From assembly GCF_001547895.1 (NCBI RefSeq), contig NZ_AP014627.1, positions 6,326,001 to 6,390,000 of the forward strand: 64,000 bases of DNA, read 5' to 3'. The stretch is from Pseudomonas sp. Os17 (GTDB lineage Bacteria; Pseudomonadota; Gammaproteobacteria; Pseudomonadales; Pseudomonadaceae). Of this stretch, positions 16,645 through 24,957 are shown piece by piece. Positions within the stretch are counted from its first letter, which is position 1, and the number at the start of each line of letters is the position of its first letter. The notes under the pieces were generated by a model. That model had not been told where the DNA came from. It saw only the letters and a list, made by a program, of their open reading frames with translations, and did no database searches. The position numbers and the translations under genes were made by a program.

Positions 16645-16663
16645 CCATCGTTTTTAACGATGG
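16645..16663. promoter_or_regulatory. Palindrome between the permease operon and the LysR gene (candidate LysR operator)
   Basis: Perfect 8-bp arms CCATCGTT and AACGATGG separated by TTT. It contains a T-N11-A core (T16648 to A16660) as is typical of LysR-type operators, and lies 35 bp upstream of the LysR start in the divergent intergenic region. Confidence 0.6.
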
Positions 16664-16697
16664 ATTGCACCAGCCTGTCCTTGGGTCGGGAGACGCG

Positions 16698-17612
16698 ATG
16701 CACTTCTCACTGGAACAACTGCAGATGTTCGTCCAAGCCGCACAAACCGGCTCGTTTTCGGCCGCGGCACGCAAGCTGGGCAAGACCCAGTCCACGGTCA
16801 GCGTGGCCATCGCCAATCTGGAGGCCGACCTGGGGGTGGAGCTGTTCGACCGCAGCAGCCGCAGCCCGGTACTGACGGCCAGCGGGCGCAAAATGCTGCT
16901 GCAGGCCGAGGCGGTGCTGGAGCGCTGCCTGACCCTGCAGGCCAGTGCCGATTGCCTGTCCCAGGCGCTGGAGCCGCAACTGACCCTCGTCATCGAAACC
17001 CCTTACGGCCCGCTGATGCCGGTCTTGCGCGAGTTCGAACAGGCCTTTCCCTATGTCGACCTGTTGATCCGTCATCCACTGTCCGGAGATGCCAGCGAAC
17101 TGGTGGCCCGGGGCGAGGCCATGCTGGGGATCGCCTTCTCCCAGCCCGGTTACCCCCGGGAGCTGGAGTTCCAGCAGTTGGGCAAGCTGATCATGCTGCA
17201 CGTCTGCCACCCCGAGCACCCCCTGGCCCGGCTGGAACGGGTGACCTTCGACGACCTGCATGGACACCGGCGCCTGGCCTTCAGCGCCCACGCCGACAAG
17301 CTGCCCAGCAGCGAGTACCTGCGCTGCAGCCAACTGTGGCAGGCGGAAAACTACCTGGCGCTGCTGGAGATGGTCCGCGCCGGCCTGGGCTGGGCCACCC
17401 TGCCCCGGCAACTGATCCAGCGCGAACTGGCCCAGGGCGAGCTGGTGGAACTGCAACTGGACGCCTACCCCCACACCGACTGGCTGGTGGGCGTGGACCT
17501 GCTGTGGGCCCGGCAGCGAGTGATGGGCAAGGCCGAACGCTGGCTCAAGGAACGGCTGCTGCGCCAGAAGGTGTACGAAGTGGACCGGCGCGGGCAGTCC
17601 ACGACCTGGTGA
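16698..17612 (+). CDS. LysR-family transcriptional regulator
   Basis: 304 residues. An N-terminal winged helix reads LEQLQMFVQAAQTGSFSAAA and QSTVSVAIANLEADLGV, followed by a periplasmic-binding-protein-like effector domain. The start at ATG 16698 was chosen because GGGAGACGCG sits directly before it and the protein begins at the conserved MHFSLEQL; an upstream ATG at 16665 is less likely. It is divergent from the permease-deaminase-UraH operon and is the likely regulator of it. The co-inducer is unknown, presumably a purine-like base. Confidence 0.85.
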   Translation: MHFSLEQLQMFVQAAQTGSFSAAARKLGKTQSTVSVAIANLEADLGVELFDRSSRSPVLTASGRKMLLQAEAVLERCLTLQASADCLSQALEPQLTLVIETPYGPLMPVLREFEQAFPYVDLLIRHPLSGDASELVARGEAMLGIAFSQPGYPRELEFQQLGKLIMLHVCHPEHPLARLERVTFDDLHGHRRLAFSAHADKLPSSEYLRCSQLWQAENYLALLEMVRAGLGWATLPRQLIQRELAQGELVELQLDAYPHTDWLVGVDLLWARQRVMGKAERWLKERLLRQKVYEVDRRGQSTTW

Positions 17613-17648
17613 CGGCGGCACGGGCAACAAAGGGACAAGGTTCTGCGC

Positions 17649-17789
17649 TTGGCCCAAGACAAAGTCGCCAGGCGCCTGGGGATCTCCCAGTCGGCCTTTG
17701 CCCGGCAGGAAAGCGTCGCCCGCCCGCGCCGGGGCACCCGGAAAAAGATCGTCGCCTTCGGCATACGCACCGACCAGCTGGAGCTGTAA
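17649..17789 (+). pseudogene. 3' fragment of an XRE-type HTH (HigA/HipB-like antitoxin) gene
   Basis: An open segment ending at TAA 17787 reads LAQDKVARRLGISQSAFARQ and continues to a C-terminus DQLEL. This matches the second half of an XRE helix-turn-helix and its C-terminal tail (antitoxin-like). There is no start codon with a ribosome site and no first helix, so only the 3' part of a gene remains. It happens to be in the same frame as, and just after, the LysR stop codon. No toxin partner is present. Confidence 0.6.
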
Positions 17790-17823
17790 GCTGCGCCTCA
17801 CTCACTGATTGAAAGGGTTCCCC

Positions 17824-18240
17824 ATGAGCATTTGCGGTATCGAGATCAAAGGCAGCGAAGCCATCTTCGCCCTCGCCACCCTGCAAGACGGCACGCCGCA
17901 GCACCTGGCGCTGGCCACCAAGAAGATCGCCCTGGAAGACGACGATGAGGCGGGCAACGTCCGGGCCTTCGCCGCCCAGGTCGGCGCCTTTGTCCGCGAA
18001 CACGGGATCACCCGCATCGCCATCAAGAAACGCAGCAAGAAAGGCGAATTCGCCGGTGGCCCTACCACCTTCAAGATCGAGGGCGTGTTTCAGTTGCTGG
18101 ACAATTGCGAGGTGACCCTGCTGTCGCCGCAGACCCTCAACGCCCAGCACAAGAAGCACGACTTCGCCCTGCCGGCGAGCCTCAACAAGTACCAGCACGA
18201 AGCCTACAAAGCGGCCTGCGCCGCCCTGTTCAAAAAATAA
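17824..18240 (+). CDS. DUF3010 family protein
   Basis: 138 residues, soluble, starting MSICGIEIKGSEAIFAL, with GAAAGGG upstream of ATG 17824. Visible features: IAIKKRSKKGEFAGGPTTFK in the middle and a conserved end with KYQHEAYKAACAAL. The N-terminal pattern GIEIKGSEAIFAL and the internal IAIKKRSKKG resemble RuvC/RNase-H-like folds, but I cannot prove catalytic residues. Function unknown. It is monocistronic, ending before the convergent cdhR gene. Confidence 0.7.
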   Translation: MSICGIEIKGSEAIFALATLQDGTPQHLALATKKIALEDDDEAGNVRAFAAQVGAFVREHGITRIAIKKRSKKGEFAGGPTTFKIEGVFQLLDNCEVTLLSPQTLNAQHKKHDFALPASLNKYQHEAYKAACAALFKK

Positions 18241-18295
18241 CCCCAGGAGCCGGCTTGCCGTTGCTAACGGGTCTGCCAGCGTTAACGGGCACGAG

Positions 18296-19255
18296 TCAAG
18301 CCTGCTCCCGGCCACCGCCCGACTGACGCCGGTCTTCCCGCGGACAATTCACAAAACGCGCGCGGTAGCTGCGGGTGAAGTAGGACGGCGACTCAAAGCC
18401 GCAGGCGATGCTCACCTCCAGCACGCTCATGTCGGTCTGGCGCAGCAACTGCCGGGCTTTCTCCAGGCGCAGGCCGAGGTAGAAGTTGCTCGGGGTGTCG
18501 TTCAGGTGCAGGCGGAACAGCCGCTCCAGCTGGCGTCGGGTGACCTTGATCGACTCGGCCAGGGCCAGGGTGCTCAGGGGGGGCTCGCTGTGTTGCTCCA
18601 TCTCGCCGATCACCTGCACCAGCTTCTTGTTGCTGATGCCGTAGCGGCTGGCGACTTCCATGCGCTGGTGATCCTTGCGCGGGCGGATGCGCCCGAGCAC
18701 GAACTGCTCGCTGACCTGGATCGCCAGTTGCGGGCCGTGGGCCTGGGCGATCAGGTCGAGCATCATGTCGATGGACGCGGTGCCGCCGGCGCAGGTAATG
18801 CGCCGCCGATCGATCTCGAACAACTCCTGGGTCACGCTCAACTGCGGATAGGACTCCTTGAACGCCTCGATGGCTTCCCAGTGCAGGGTCACCCGGTGCC
18901 CCTCCAGCAGCCCGGCTTCGGCGAGGATCACGCTGCCGGTGTCAATGCCGCCAAGGGTCACGCCCTCCAGGTCCAGGCGGCGCAGCCAGTGCTCCAGGGC
19001 TGGCGTCAGGCACTTCAACGGTTCGAAGCCGGCCACCACCCACAGGGTCGCGCCCTTCTTCAGCGGCTCCAGGGCCGCGTCAACATTGACCGACATGCCG
19101 TTGCTGGCCAGCACCGCTCCGCCGTCGGTGCTGAGCACATGCCAGCGATACAGCTCGCCACGAAAGCGATTGGCCACCCGTAGCGGCTCGATGGCGGAGA
19201 TGAAACCGATGGCGGAGAACCCCGGCATCAGCAGGAAATAGACATCCTGGGACAT
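18296..19255 (-). CDS. cdhR: CdhR, AraC-type activator of carnitine catabolism (DJ-1/GATase-like plus AraC)
   Basis: 319 residues. The N-terminal DJ-1/PfpI-like domain (VYFLLMPGFSAIGFISAIEP) is followed by two AraC helix-turn-helix motifs in the last 110 residues (STLALAESIKVTRRQLERLF; SVLEVSIACGFESPSYFTRS). ATG 19255 is preceded by CCGGAGTGGG; the longer frame start at 19318 is rejected. It is divergent from caiX-cdhCAB. In P. aeruginosa the orthologue responds to carnitine and activates these genes. It is a paralogue of GbdR, which is encoded 8 kb away. Confidence 0.88.
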   Translation of the reverse strand: MSQDVYFLLMPGFSAIGFISAIEPLRVANRFRGELYRWHVLSTDGGAVLASNGMSVNVDAALEPLKKGATLWVVAGFEPLKCLTPALEHWLRRLDLEGVTLGGIDTGSVILAEAGLLEGHRVTLHWEAIEAFKESYPQLSVTQELFEIDRRRITCAGGTASIDMMLDLIAQAHGPQLAIQVSEQFVLGRIRPRKDHQRMEVASRYGISNKKLVQVIGEMEQHSEPPLSTLALAESIKVTRRQLERLFRLHLNDTPSNFYLGLRLEKARQLLRQTDMSVLEVSIACGFESPSYFTRSYRARFVNCPREDRRQSGGGREQA

Positions 19256-19449
19256 GCAACCCACTCCGGTGACGGCCAGCGTGGGCCCTGTGATACGCCA
19301 AATGCCCCCCAGCCACAAGGGGCCAGGTCGCTGCAGTGCAAGAGTCGGTCGCCGCTGTGCGTTTGCCGTCCGCGGCGCCTGCGTACCTTGAGCTCACCGA
19401 CGCACCAAGACGTCGGAACCGACAATAACGACCTGCCGAGGGAACCCTC

Positions 19450-20394
19450 ATGAAACGACTGATCAGCCGCTGTGTGCTTGCGCTTGGTGGTAGCGTTTTT
19501 CTGATGTCAGGGGCCATGGCCGCCGACGCCCCCAGTTGCCAGAACGTGCGCCTGGGCGTGGTCAACTGGACCGACGTGATCGCCACCAGCGCCATGACCC
19601 AGGTCCTGCTCGACGGCCTCGGCTACAAGACCAAGCAGACCAGTGCCTCGCAGCAGATCATCTTTGCCGGCATCCGCGACCAGCGCCTGGACCTGTTCCT
19701 CGGCTACTGGAACCCGCTAATGACCCAGACCATTACCCCGTTCGTCGAGGCCAATCAGGTCAAGGTCCTGGCCGAGCCCAGCCTCAAGGACGCCCGCGCC
19801 ACCCTGGCCGTGCCCGCCTACCTGGCGGACAAGGGGCTGAAGACCTTCGCCGACATCGCCCGCTTCCAGAAGGAGCTGGGGGGCAAGATCTACGGCATCG
19901 AACCCGGCTCGGGGGCCAACACCCAGATCAAGGAAATGATCGCCAAGAACCAGTTCGGCCTGGGCCAGTTCCAGCTGGTGGAGTCCAGCGAGGCCGGCAT
20001 GCTGTCGGCGGTGGCCCGGGCGGTTAAGCGCAACGAAGCCATTGTGTTCTTCGGCTGGGCGCCGCACCCGATGAACGTCAACTTCAAGATGACCTACCTC
20101 AGTGGCAGCCAGGATGCCCTGGGCCCGAACGAAGGCCAGGCCACGGTGTGGACCGTCACCGCGCCGACCTACGCCGAGCAGTGTCCGAACGTGCACCGGC
20201 TGCTGACCAACCTGACCTTCAGCGCCGAAGACGAGAGTCGCATGATGCAGCCGCTGCTGGATCACAAGGACGCCCTGGAATCGGCCCGACAGTGGCTCAA
20301 GGATCACCCGCAGGACCAGCAGCGCTGGCTGGAAGGGGTGACCACCTTCGATGGCAAGCCGGCCGCCGAACACCTGCAACTGACCAGTAAATAA
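19450..20394 (+). CDS. caiX: CaiX, periplasmic carnitine-binding protein
   Basis: 314 residues with a signal peptide ending SGAMA|ADA at about residue 25. The mature protein is an OpuAC/ProX-type quaternary-amine binding protein: RLGVVNWTDVIATSAMTQVL, FLGYWNPLMTQTITPF, GIEPGSGANTQIKEMI and VFFGWAPHPMN contain the aromatic residues that cage trimethylammonium groups. It is paralogous to CbcX in this window and has no permease or ATPase gene beside it. Orphan binding proteins of this type are known to feed the CbcW/CbcV core transporter. A short GTCGG-aa-CCGAC palindrome lies at 19412-19423 in the promoter region. Confidence 0.88.
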   Translation: MKRLISRCVLALGGSVFLMSGAMAADAPSCQNVRLGVVNWTDVIATSAMTQVLLDGLGYKTKQTSASQQIIFAGIRDQRLDLFLGYWNPLMTQTITPFVEANQVKVLAEPSLKDARATLAVPAYLADKGLKTFADIARFQKELGGKIYGIEPGSGANTQIKEMIAKNQFGLGQFQLVESSEAGMLSAVARAVKRNEAIVFFGWAPHPMNVNFKMTYLSGSQDALGPNEGQATVWTVTAPTYAEQCPNVHRLLTNLTFSAEDESRMMQPLLDHKDALESARQWLKDHPQDQQRWLEGVTTFDGKPAAEHLQLTSK

Positions 20395-20481
20395 ACCACC
20401 CACACTCGCGCCCCGCAGCCCGCCCAGGGCTGCGCACGGCCACCCCACGCCCCCAGCAAACTGCCTGTAAGGAACCGCACC

Positions 20482-21369
20482 ATGAACCACGACGTCATCA
20501 TCACCTGCGCACTCACCGGTGCTGGCGACACGACCGCCAAGAGCCCCCATGTGCCGGTCACCCCGAAGCAGATTGCCGCCGCCGCGGTAGAGGCCGCCAA
20601 GGCTGGCGCCACGGTGGTCCACTGCCACGTCCGGGACCCGGCGACCGGCAAGTTCAGCCGGGACGTGGCGCTGTACCGCGAAGTTATGGAGCGGATTCGC
20701 GAGGCCGACATCGACATCATCGTCAACCTCACCGCCGGCATGGGCGGCGACCTGGAGATCGGCGCCGGCGAACGCCCCATGGAGTTCGGCCCCAACACCG
20801 ATCTGGTCGGCCCCCTGACCCGCCTGGCCCATGTCGAGGAACTGCTGCCGGAGATCTGCACCCTGGACTGCGGCACCCTCAACTTCGGCGACGGCGACAC
20901 CATCTACGTGTCCACCCCGGCCCAGCTGCGCGCAGGCGCCAAGCGCATCCAGGAGCTGGGGGTGAAGGCCGAGCTGGAGATCTTCGACACCGGCCACCTG
21001 TGGTTCGCCAAGCAGATGATCAAGGAAGGCCTGCTGGACGACCCGCTGTTCCAGCTGTGCCTGGGCATTCCCTGGGGCGCCCCGGCGGACACCACCACCA
21101 TGAAGGCCATGGTCGACAACCTGCCGGCGGACGCGGTCTGGGCCGGATTCGGCATCGGCCGCATGCAAATGCCCATGGCCGCGCAGGCGGCGCTGCTGGG
21201 GGGCAACGTGCGGGTCGGCCTAGAGGACAACCTGTGGCTGGATCGCGGCGTGCTCGCCACCAACGGCCAACTGGTGGAACGGGCCACGGAGATCCTCAGC
21301 CGCCTCGGCGCCCGAGTCCTGACACCGGCAGAAGGCCGCCAGAAAATGGGCCTGAAACAACGCGGCTAA
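20482..21369 (+). CDS. cdhC: CdhC, 3-dehydrocarnitine cleavage enzyme (BKACE family)
   Basis: 295 residues of the beta-keto acid cleavage enzyme (DUF849) family. Zn-ligand type motifs are visible: [12 protein letters not shown] (HxH) and the conserved Glu/Asp in [16 protein letters not shown]. The reaction known for the family member in carnitine pathways is 3-dehydrocarnitine plus acetyl-CoA to betainyl-CoA plus acetoacetate. TAAGGAACCGCACC precedes ATG 20482. It lies between caiX and cdhA, the substrate-producing dehydrogenase. Confidence 0.88.
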   Translation: MNHDVIITCALTGAGDTTAKSPHVPVTPKQIAAAAVEAAKAGATVVHCHVRDPATGKFSRDVALYREVMERIREADIDIIVNLTAGMGGDLEIGAGERPMEFGPNTDLVGPLTRLAHVEELLPEICTLDCGTLNFGDGDTIYVSTPAQLRAGAKRIQELGVKAELEIFDTGHLWFAKQMIKEGLLDDPLFQLCLGIPWGAPADTTTMKAMVDNLPADAVWAGFGIGRMQMPMAAQAALLGGNVRVGLEDNLWLDRGVLATNGQLVERATEILSRLGARVLTPAEGRQKMGLKQRG

Positions 21370-21388
21370 CCCGAACCACCCTCCCCTT

Positions 21389-21411
21389 GTAGGAGCGAGC
21401 TCGCTCGCGAA
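21389..21411. repeat. Single REP palindrome between cdhC and cdhA
   Basis: GTAGGAGCGAGCTCGCTCGCG contains the self-complementary core GCGAGCTCGC. It is a lone REP inside the cdh operon and may stabilise the upstream message end. Confidence 0.7.
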
Positions 21412-21472
21412 GCGGCCCACACGGCCGCCAACAGCTTCCCGCGCCTACAGACTCTTTTTTCAGGAAGACGCG

Positions 21473-22438
21473 ATGACTTTTATCACCAACATCAAAACCT
21501 TCGCCGCCCTAGGCAGCGGCGTGATCGGCAGCGGCTGGGTGGCCCGCGCCCTGGCCCACGGCCTGGACGTGGTGGCCTGGGACCCGGCGCCGGGCGCTGA
21601 AGCAGCCCTGCGCCAGCGGGTCGCCAACGCCTGGGGCGCTCTGGAAAAACAGGGCCTGGCCCCCGGAGCCTCGCCACAGCGCCTGCGCTTTGTCAGCACC
21701 ATCGAAGAGTGCGTGAAAGACGCCGACTTCATCCAGGAAAGCGCTCCCGAGCGCCTGGAACTCAAGCTGGAACTGCACAGCAAGATCAGCGCCGCGGCCA
21801 AGCCCGACGCCCTGATCGGCTCCAGCACCTCGGGCCTGCTGCCCAGTGAATTCTATGAGGGCTCGACCCACCCGGAACGCTGCGTGGTGGGCCATCCGTT
21901 CAACCCGGTGTACCTGCTGCCGCTGGTGGAGGTGGTGGGCGGCCAGCGCACCGCACCCGCAGCGATCCAGGCGGCAATCAAGGTCTATGAATCCTTGGGG
22001 ATGCGCCCCTTGCATGTGCGCAAGGAAGTACCGGGGTTCATCGCCGACCGCCTGCTCGAAGCGCTGTGGCGCGAAGCCCTGCACCTGGTCAACGACGGCG
22101 TGGCGACCACCGGGGAGATCGACGATGCGATCCGCTTTGGCGCCGGCCTGCGCTGGTCGTTCATGGGCACCTTCCTCACCTACACCCTGGCCGGGGGCGA
22201 CGCCGGCATGCGCCATTTCATGGCCCAGTTCGGCCCGGCGCTGCAACTGCCCTGGACCTACCTGCCGGCCCCGGAGCTGACCGACCAGCTGATCGACGAC
22301 GTGGTCGAAGGCACGGCCGAGCAACTGGGCACGCACAGCATCTCGGCCCTGGAGCGCTATCGTGATGACTGCCTGCTGGCGGTGCTGGAGGCGGTGAAAA
22401 CCACCAAGGCCAAGCACGGCATGCACTTTCACGACTAA
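21473..22438 (+). CDS. cdhA: L-carnitine dehydrogenase
   Basis: 321 residues, 3-hydroxyacyl-CoA-dehydrogenase-like. An N-terminal NAD fold has [20 protein letters not shown] (GxGxxG). [11 protein letters not shown] and the conserved [20 protein letters not shown] follow, with the catalytic His in GHPFNP. The C-terminal helical domain starts near residue 185 ([20 protein letters not shown]). The ribosome site is CAGGAAGACGCG. It oxidises carnitine to 3-dehydrocarnitine with NAD+. The position between cdhC and cdhB supports this over a general hydroxyacyl-CoA role. Confidence 0.9.
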   Translation: MTFITNIKTFAALGSGVIGSGWVARALAHGLDVVAWDPAPGAEAALRQRVANAWGALEKQGLAPGASPQRLRFVSTIEECVKDADFIQESAPERLELKLELHSKISAAAKPDALIGSSTSGLLPSEFYEGSTHPERCVVGHPFNPVYLLPLVEVVGGQRTAPAAIQAAIKVYESLGMRPLHVRKEVPGFIADRLLEALWREALHLVNDGVATTGEIDDAIRFGAGLRWSFMGTFLTYTLAGGDAGMRHFMAQFGPALQLPWTYLPAPELTDQLIDDVVEGTAEQLGTHSISALERYRDDCLLAVLEAVKTTKAKHGMHFHD

Positions 22439-22448
22439 CCCAACCCCC

Positions 22449-22530
22449 GTAGGAGCTGGCTTGCCAGCGAATAGGCCCTCAAGCCAGGCGCACACCCAAC
22501 GGACGCCTTCGCCGCCAAGCCGGCTCCTAC
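22449..22530. repeat. REPIN between cdhA and cdhB
   Basis: The inverted pair GTAGGAGCTGGCTTGCCAGC (22449) and TTCGCCGCCAAGCCGGCTCC (22508) occupies the whole gap. It ends 17 bp before the cdhB start. Confidence 0.8.
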
Positions 22531-22547
22531 CGTTATCCGGTGATCCC

Positions 22548-23024
22548 ATGCCTGCCCTGACCACCTACAGCACCCGCATCATCAAAGACTGGGTCGACTA
22601 CAACGGCCATCTACGCGATGCCTTCTACCTACTGATCTTCAGCTACGCCACCGATGCCCTGATGGATCGCCTGGGGCTCGACAGCGACAACCGCGACGCC
22701 AGCGGCCACTCGCTGTTCACCCTGGAACTGCACCTGAACTACCTGCACGAGGTGAAGCAGGGCACCGAGGTCGAGGTCCATACCCAGATCATCGGCCACG
22801 ACCGCAAGCGCCTGCACCTGTATCACAGCCTGCACAGGGCCGGAGATCCCCAGGAGCTGGCCGGTAACGAGCAGATGCTGCTCCACGTCGACCTCGCCGG
22901 CCCCCGCTCCGCGCCGTTCGACGAAGCGGTGTTGCAGCGCCTGCAAAGCATGGCGGCCGAACAGGCCGATCTGCCGCGCCCCGCCTACATCGGCCGGGTC
23001 ATCGGCCTGCCCGCGGAAAAATAA
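22548..23024 (+). CDS. cdhB: CdhB, betainyl-CoA thioesterase
   Basis: 158 residues, a hot-dog-fold acyl-CoA thioesterase. VDYNGHLRDAFYLLIFSYATD holds the 4HBT-type active-site region, and HLNYLHEVKQGTEVEVHTQI forms the hot-dog strand. ATG 22548 follows the REPIN directly; the upstream ribosome site is weak (CCGGTGATCCC). In the carnitine pathway this enzyme releases glycine betaine from betainyl-CoA, linking this cluster to the dgc operon. It lies 24 bp before the gamma-butyrobetaine hydroxylase gene. Confidence 0.85.
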   Translation: MPALTTYSTRIIKDWVDYNGHLRDAFYLLIFSYATDALMDRLGLDSDNRDASGHSLFTLELHLNYLHEVKQGTEVEVHTQIIGHDRKRLHLYHSLHRAGDPQELAGNEQMLLHVDLAGPRSAPFDEAVLQRLQSMAAEQADLPRPAYIGRVIGLPAEK

Positions 23025-23048
23025 TCAGCCGTAGAAAAGGAGATCACC

Positions 23049-24209
23049 GTGAACACCGCCGCCCTTGCCGACTATCGCCGTTACCCGCTGATCAGCCCGT
23101 TAAGCGCCGTCCAGGTATTGCCGGACCGGGTTCAGGTGCGCTGGGCCGATGATCGCCTCAGCCCCTTTCATCACCAGTGGCTGCGGGACAACTGCCCCTG
23201 CACGCAATGCGTCTACAGCGTGACCCGCGAACAGGTACTGGAAATCATCGACGTGCCCGAAGACCTCGGCTGCCTCGGGGCACGCATCGACAGCCAGGGT
23301 TGCCTGTGCCTGGACTGGGCGGACGGCCACCAGAGTCGCTTCGACCCCGGCTGGTTGCGAGCCCACGCCTATGACCGGCAATCCCGCGAGGAACGCCGCG
23401 CCCACAAGGCGCAGAGCCAGCTGTGGGACAGCCGCCTGCAACTGCCGGTATTCGACTATCAGGCCCTGATGGACGACCCCAAGGCGCTGCTGCAATGGCT
23501 GCTGGCCCTGCGCGACATCGGTCTGACCCAGGTGCGTGGCGCGCCCACCGAACCCGGCTCCCTGGCCCTGATCGCCCGGCGCATTGCGTTCATCCGCGAG
23601 AGCAACTTCGGCGTGCTGTTCAACGTGCAGTCCAAGGCCGACGCCGACAGCAATGCCTACACCGCCTTCAACCTGCCTTTGCACAGCGACCTGCCGACCC
23701 GCGAACTGCAACCGGGGCTGCAATTTCTGCATTGCCTGGTGAATGACGCGACGGGCGGCGAAAGCATTTTCGTCGACGGTTTCGCCATAGCCGATGCCTT
23801 GCGCCACGAAGACCCCGACGCGTTCCGCGCGCTGTGTGAAATACCCGTGGAGTTTCGCAACAAGGACCGCCACAGCGACTACCGCTGCCTGGCGCCGATC
23901 ATTGCCCTGGATGCCCTGGGCGAAGTGGCGGAAATCCGCATGGCCAACTTCCTGCGCGGTCCCTTCGACACCACCGAACAACAGATGCCCCGGCTGTATC
24001 GCGCCTACCGACGCTTTATCGCCCTGACCCGCGAAGCCCGGTTCCGGGTGATCCAGCGCCTCGATCCGGGCCAGCTCTGGTGTTTCGACAACCGCCGCAC
24101 CCTGCACGCGCGCAATGCCTTCGACCCGGCCAGCGGCGCCCGACACTTCCAGGGCTGCTACATCGACCGCGACGAACTGCTCTCCAGAATCCTCGTGCTG
24201 CAACGCTGA
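23049..24209 (+). CDS. Gamma-butyrobetaine hydroxylase (Fe(II)/2-oxoglutarate dioxygenase)
   Basis: 386 residues. The N-terminal zinc module uses Cys49, Cys51, Cys54 (CPCTQC) and His93. The C-terminal TauD-type domain has the iron triad His212, Asp214 (LHSD) and His353 (TLHARNAF), and Arg365 (GARHF) for 2-oxoglutarate. These match the human BBOX1 layout. The ribosome site is AAAGGAGATCACC. The enzyme converts gamma-butyrobetaine to L-carnitine. Being last in the cdh operon, it extends the pathway one step upstream. Trimethyllysine hydroxylase is a related alternative, but the context favours this call. Confidence 0.88.
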   Translation: MNTAALADYRRYPLISPLSAVQVLPDRVQVRWADDRLSPFHHQWLRDNCPCTQCVYSVTREQVLEIIDVPEDLGCLGARIDSQGCLCLDWADGHQSRFDPGWLRAHAYDRQSREERRAHKAQSQLWDSRLQLPVFDYQALMDDPKALLQWLLALRDIGLTQVRGAPTEPGSLALIARRIAFIRESNFGVLFNVQSKADADSNAYTAFNLPLHSDLPTRELQPGLQFLHCLVNDATGGESIFVDGFAIADALRHEDPDAFRALCEIPVEFRNKDRHSDYRCLAPIIALDALGEVAEIRMANFLRGPFDTTEQQMPRLYRAYRRFIALTREARFRVIQRLDPGQLWCFDNRRTLHARNAFDPASGARHFQGCYIDRDELLSRILVLQR

Positions 24210-24236
24210 TCCTCACCCCGCCAGCACCGGCTCCCG

Positions 24237-24259
24237 GTAGGAGCCGGCTTGCCGGCGAA
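24237..24259. repeat. Single REP after the carnitine operon
   Basis: GTAGGAGCCGGCTTGCCGGC with the palindromic core GCCGGCTTGCCGGC lies 27 bp after the hydroxylase stop. Confidence 0.7.
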
Positions 24260-24283
24260 ACTTGCCGGCAGCCTTCCCCAGGC

Positions 24284-24321
24284 AAAAAAAAGCCCCGATC
24301 AAGCCGTGACAGGATCGAGGC
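24284..24321. terminator. Terminator-like hairpin between the carnitine operon and the PAAR cassette
   Basis: GCCCCGATC (24292-24300) pairs with GATCGAGGC (24313-24321) with one mismatch. A run of eight A on the left reads as eight U on the minus strand, so it looks like the Rho-independent end for minus-strand transcripts from the PAAR-effector cassette. It may also stop the plus-strand operon. Confidence 0.6.
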
Positions 24322-24410
24322 AGGGACTACTGCTGAGGAGCTGCGGTGAGAAGGTGACCAAACCATCACGACGCCAGCTGGGTTCAGTCTGCCGATTCGG
24401 CCCTGACTCC

Positions 24411-24450
24411 AGTTAGCCGAAAGCGACGTGTTCATAGGTAAAAGGGTCAT
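24411..24450. repeat. Left 40-bp direct repeat bracketing the PAAR cassette
   Basis: It starts AGTTAGCCGAAAGCGACGTG and ends ATAGGTAAAAGGGTCAT. It matches 26392-26431 at 36 of 40 positions in the same orientation. The two copies enclose the three AT-rich minus-strand genes. Confidence 0.75.
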
Positions 24451-24525
24451 GCCGGCTATCATCGGCCCTCGGCAACCCATCCAACAACTTCCGCAAAACA
24501 GATATAAAACTACAACCTTGTTTGA

Positions 24526-24957
24526 TCAAACGTCTTCCATGAAACGAACAACCGTAATATAAAAATAACCAATCTTCCCCCAATCATCTCTTTTATTGTA
24601 GATAGTTTCTTCGGAGCTCATTCTAATGTGATACGTGATGCCGGTTTTCTTGTCTTCGTAAGAGGTCATCCCTCTAACTTCCCAGAGACAACAAACAAAC
24701 TTCAGATACTCACTCACACCAAATTTATCATGCAGATACTGTTCTACTGCTTGTGCATCCCTTCCTTTAATCCGATATAGGGCGGTCAAAGGAGCACTTT
24801 GCCTCTCTGGTTCCGAATCGCATTTAACATATTCGATAGTATCTGAAACCCCCACCATCGCCCTCAAAAAGTCCCCACATTCATCCGCTGCCGAAGCGAC
24901 ATGAGAAGATAGGCACAACAATACAGACACGCAAATACTGAAAAACACCCTCATCAA
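24526..24957 (-). CDS. Secreted small protein, probable immunity partner of the upstream effector
   Basis: 143 residues. A signal peptide (MMRVFFSICVSVLLCLSSHV, cleaved near ASA|ADE) sends it to the periplasm. The mature part has several cysteines (ECGDF; KCDSE; FVCCLWE) and no catalytic motif. It is immediately next to the effector gene: the effector stop codon abuts this start. Periplasmic location and strict pairing with a PAAR-linked, cell-wall-type effector fit an immunity protein (inference). Codon use and base composition are AT-rich, unlike neighbours (24541-24600 has 19 G/C of 60). I do not recognise a named family. Confidence 0.65.
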   Translation of the reverse strand: MMRVFFSICVSVLLCLSSHVASAADECGDFLRAMVGVSDTIEYVKCDSEPERQSAPLTALYRIKGRDAQAVEQYLHDKFGVSEYLKFVCCLWEVRGMTSYEDKKTGITYHIRMSSEETIYNKRDDWGKIGYFYITVVRFMEDV

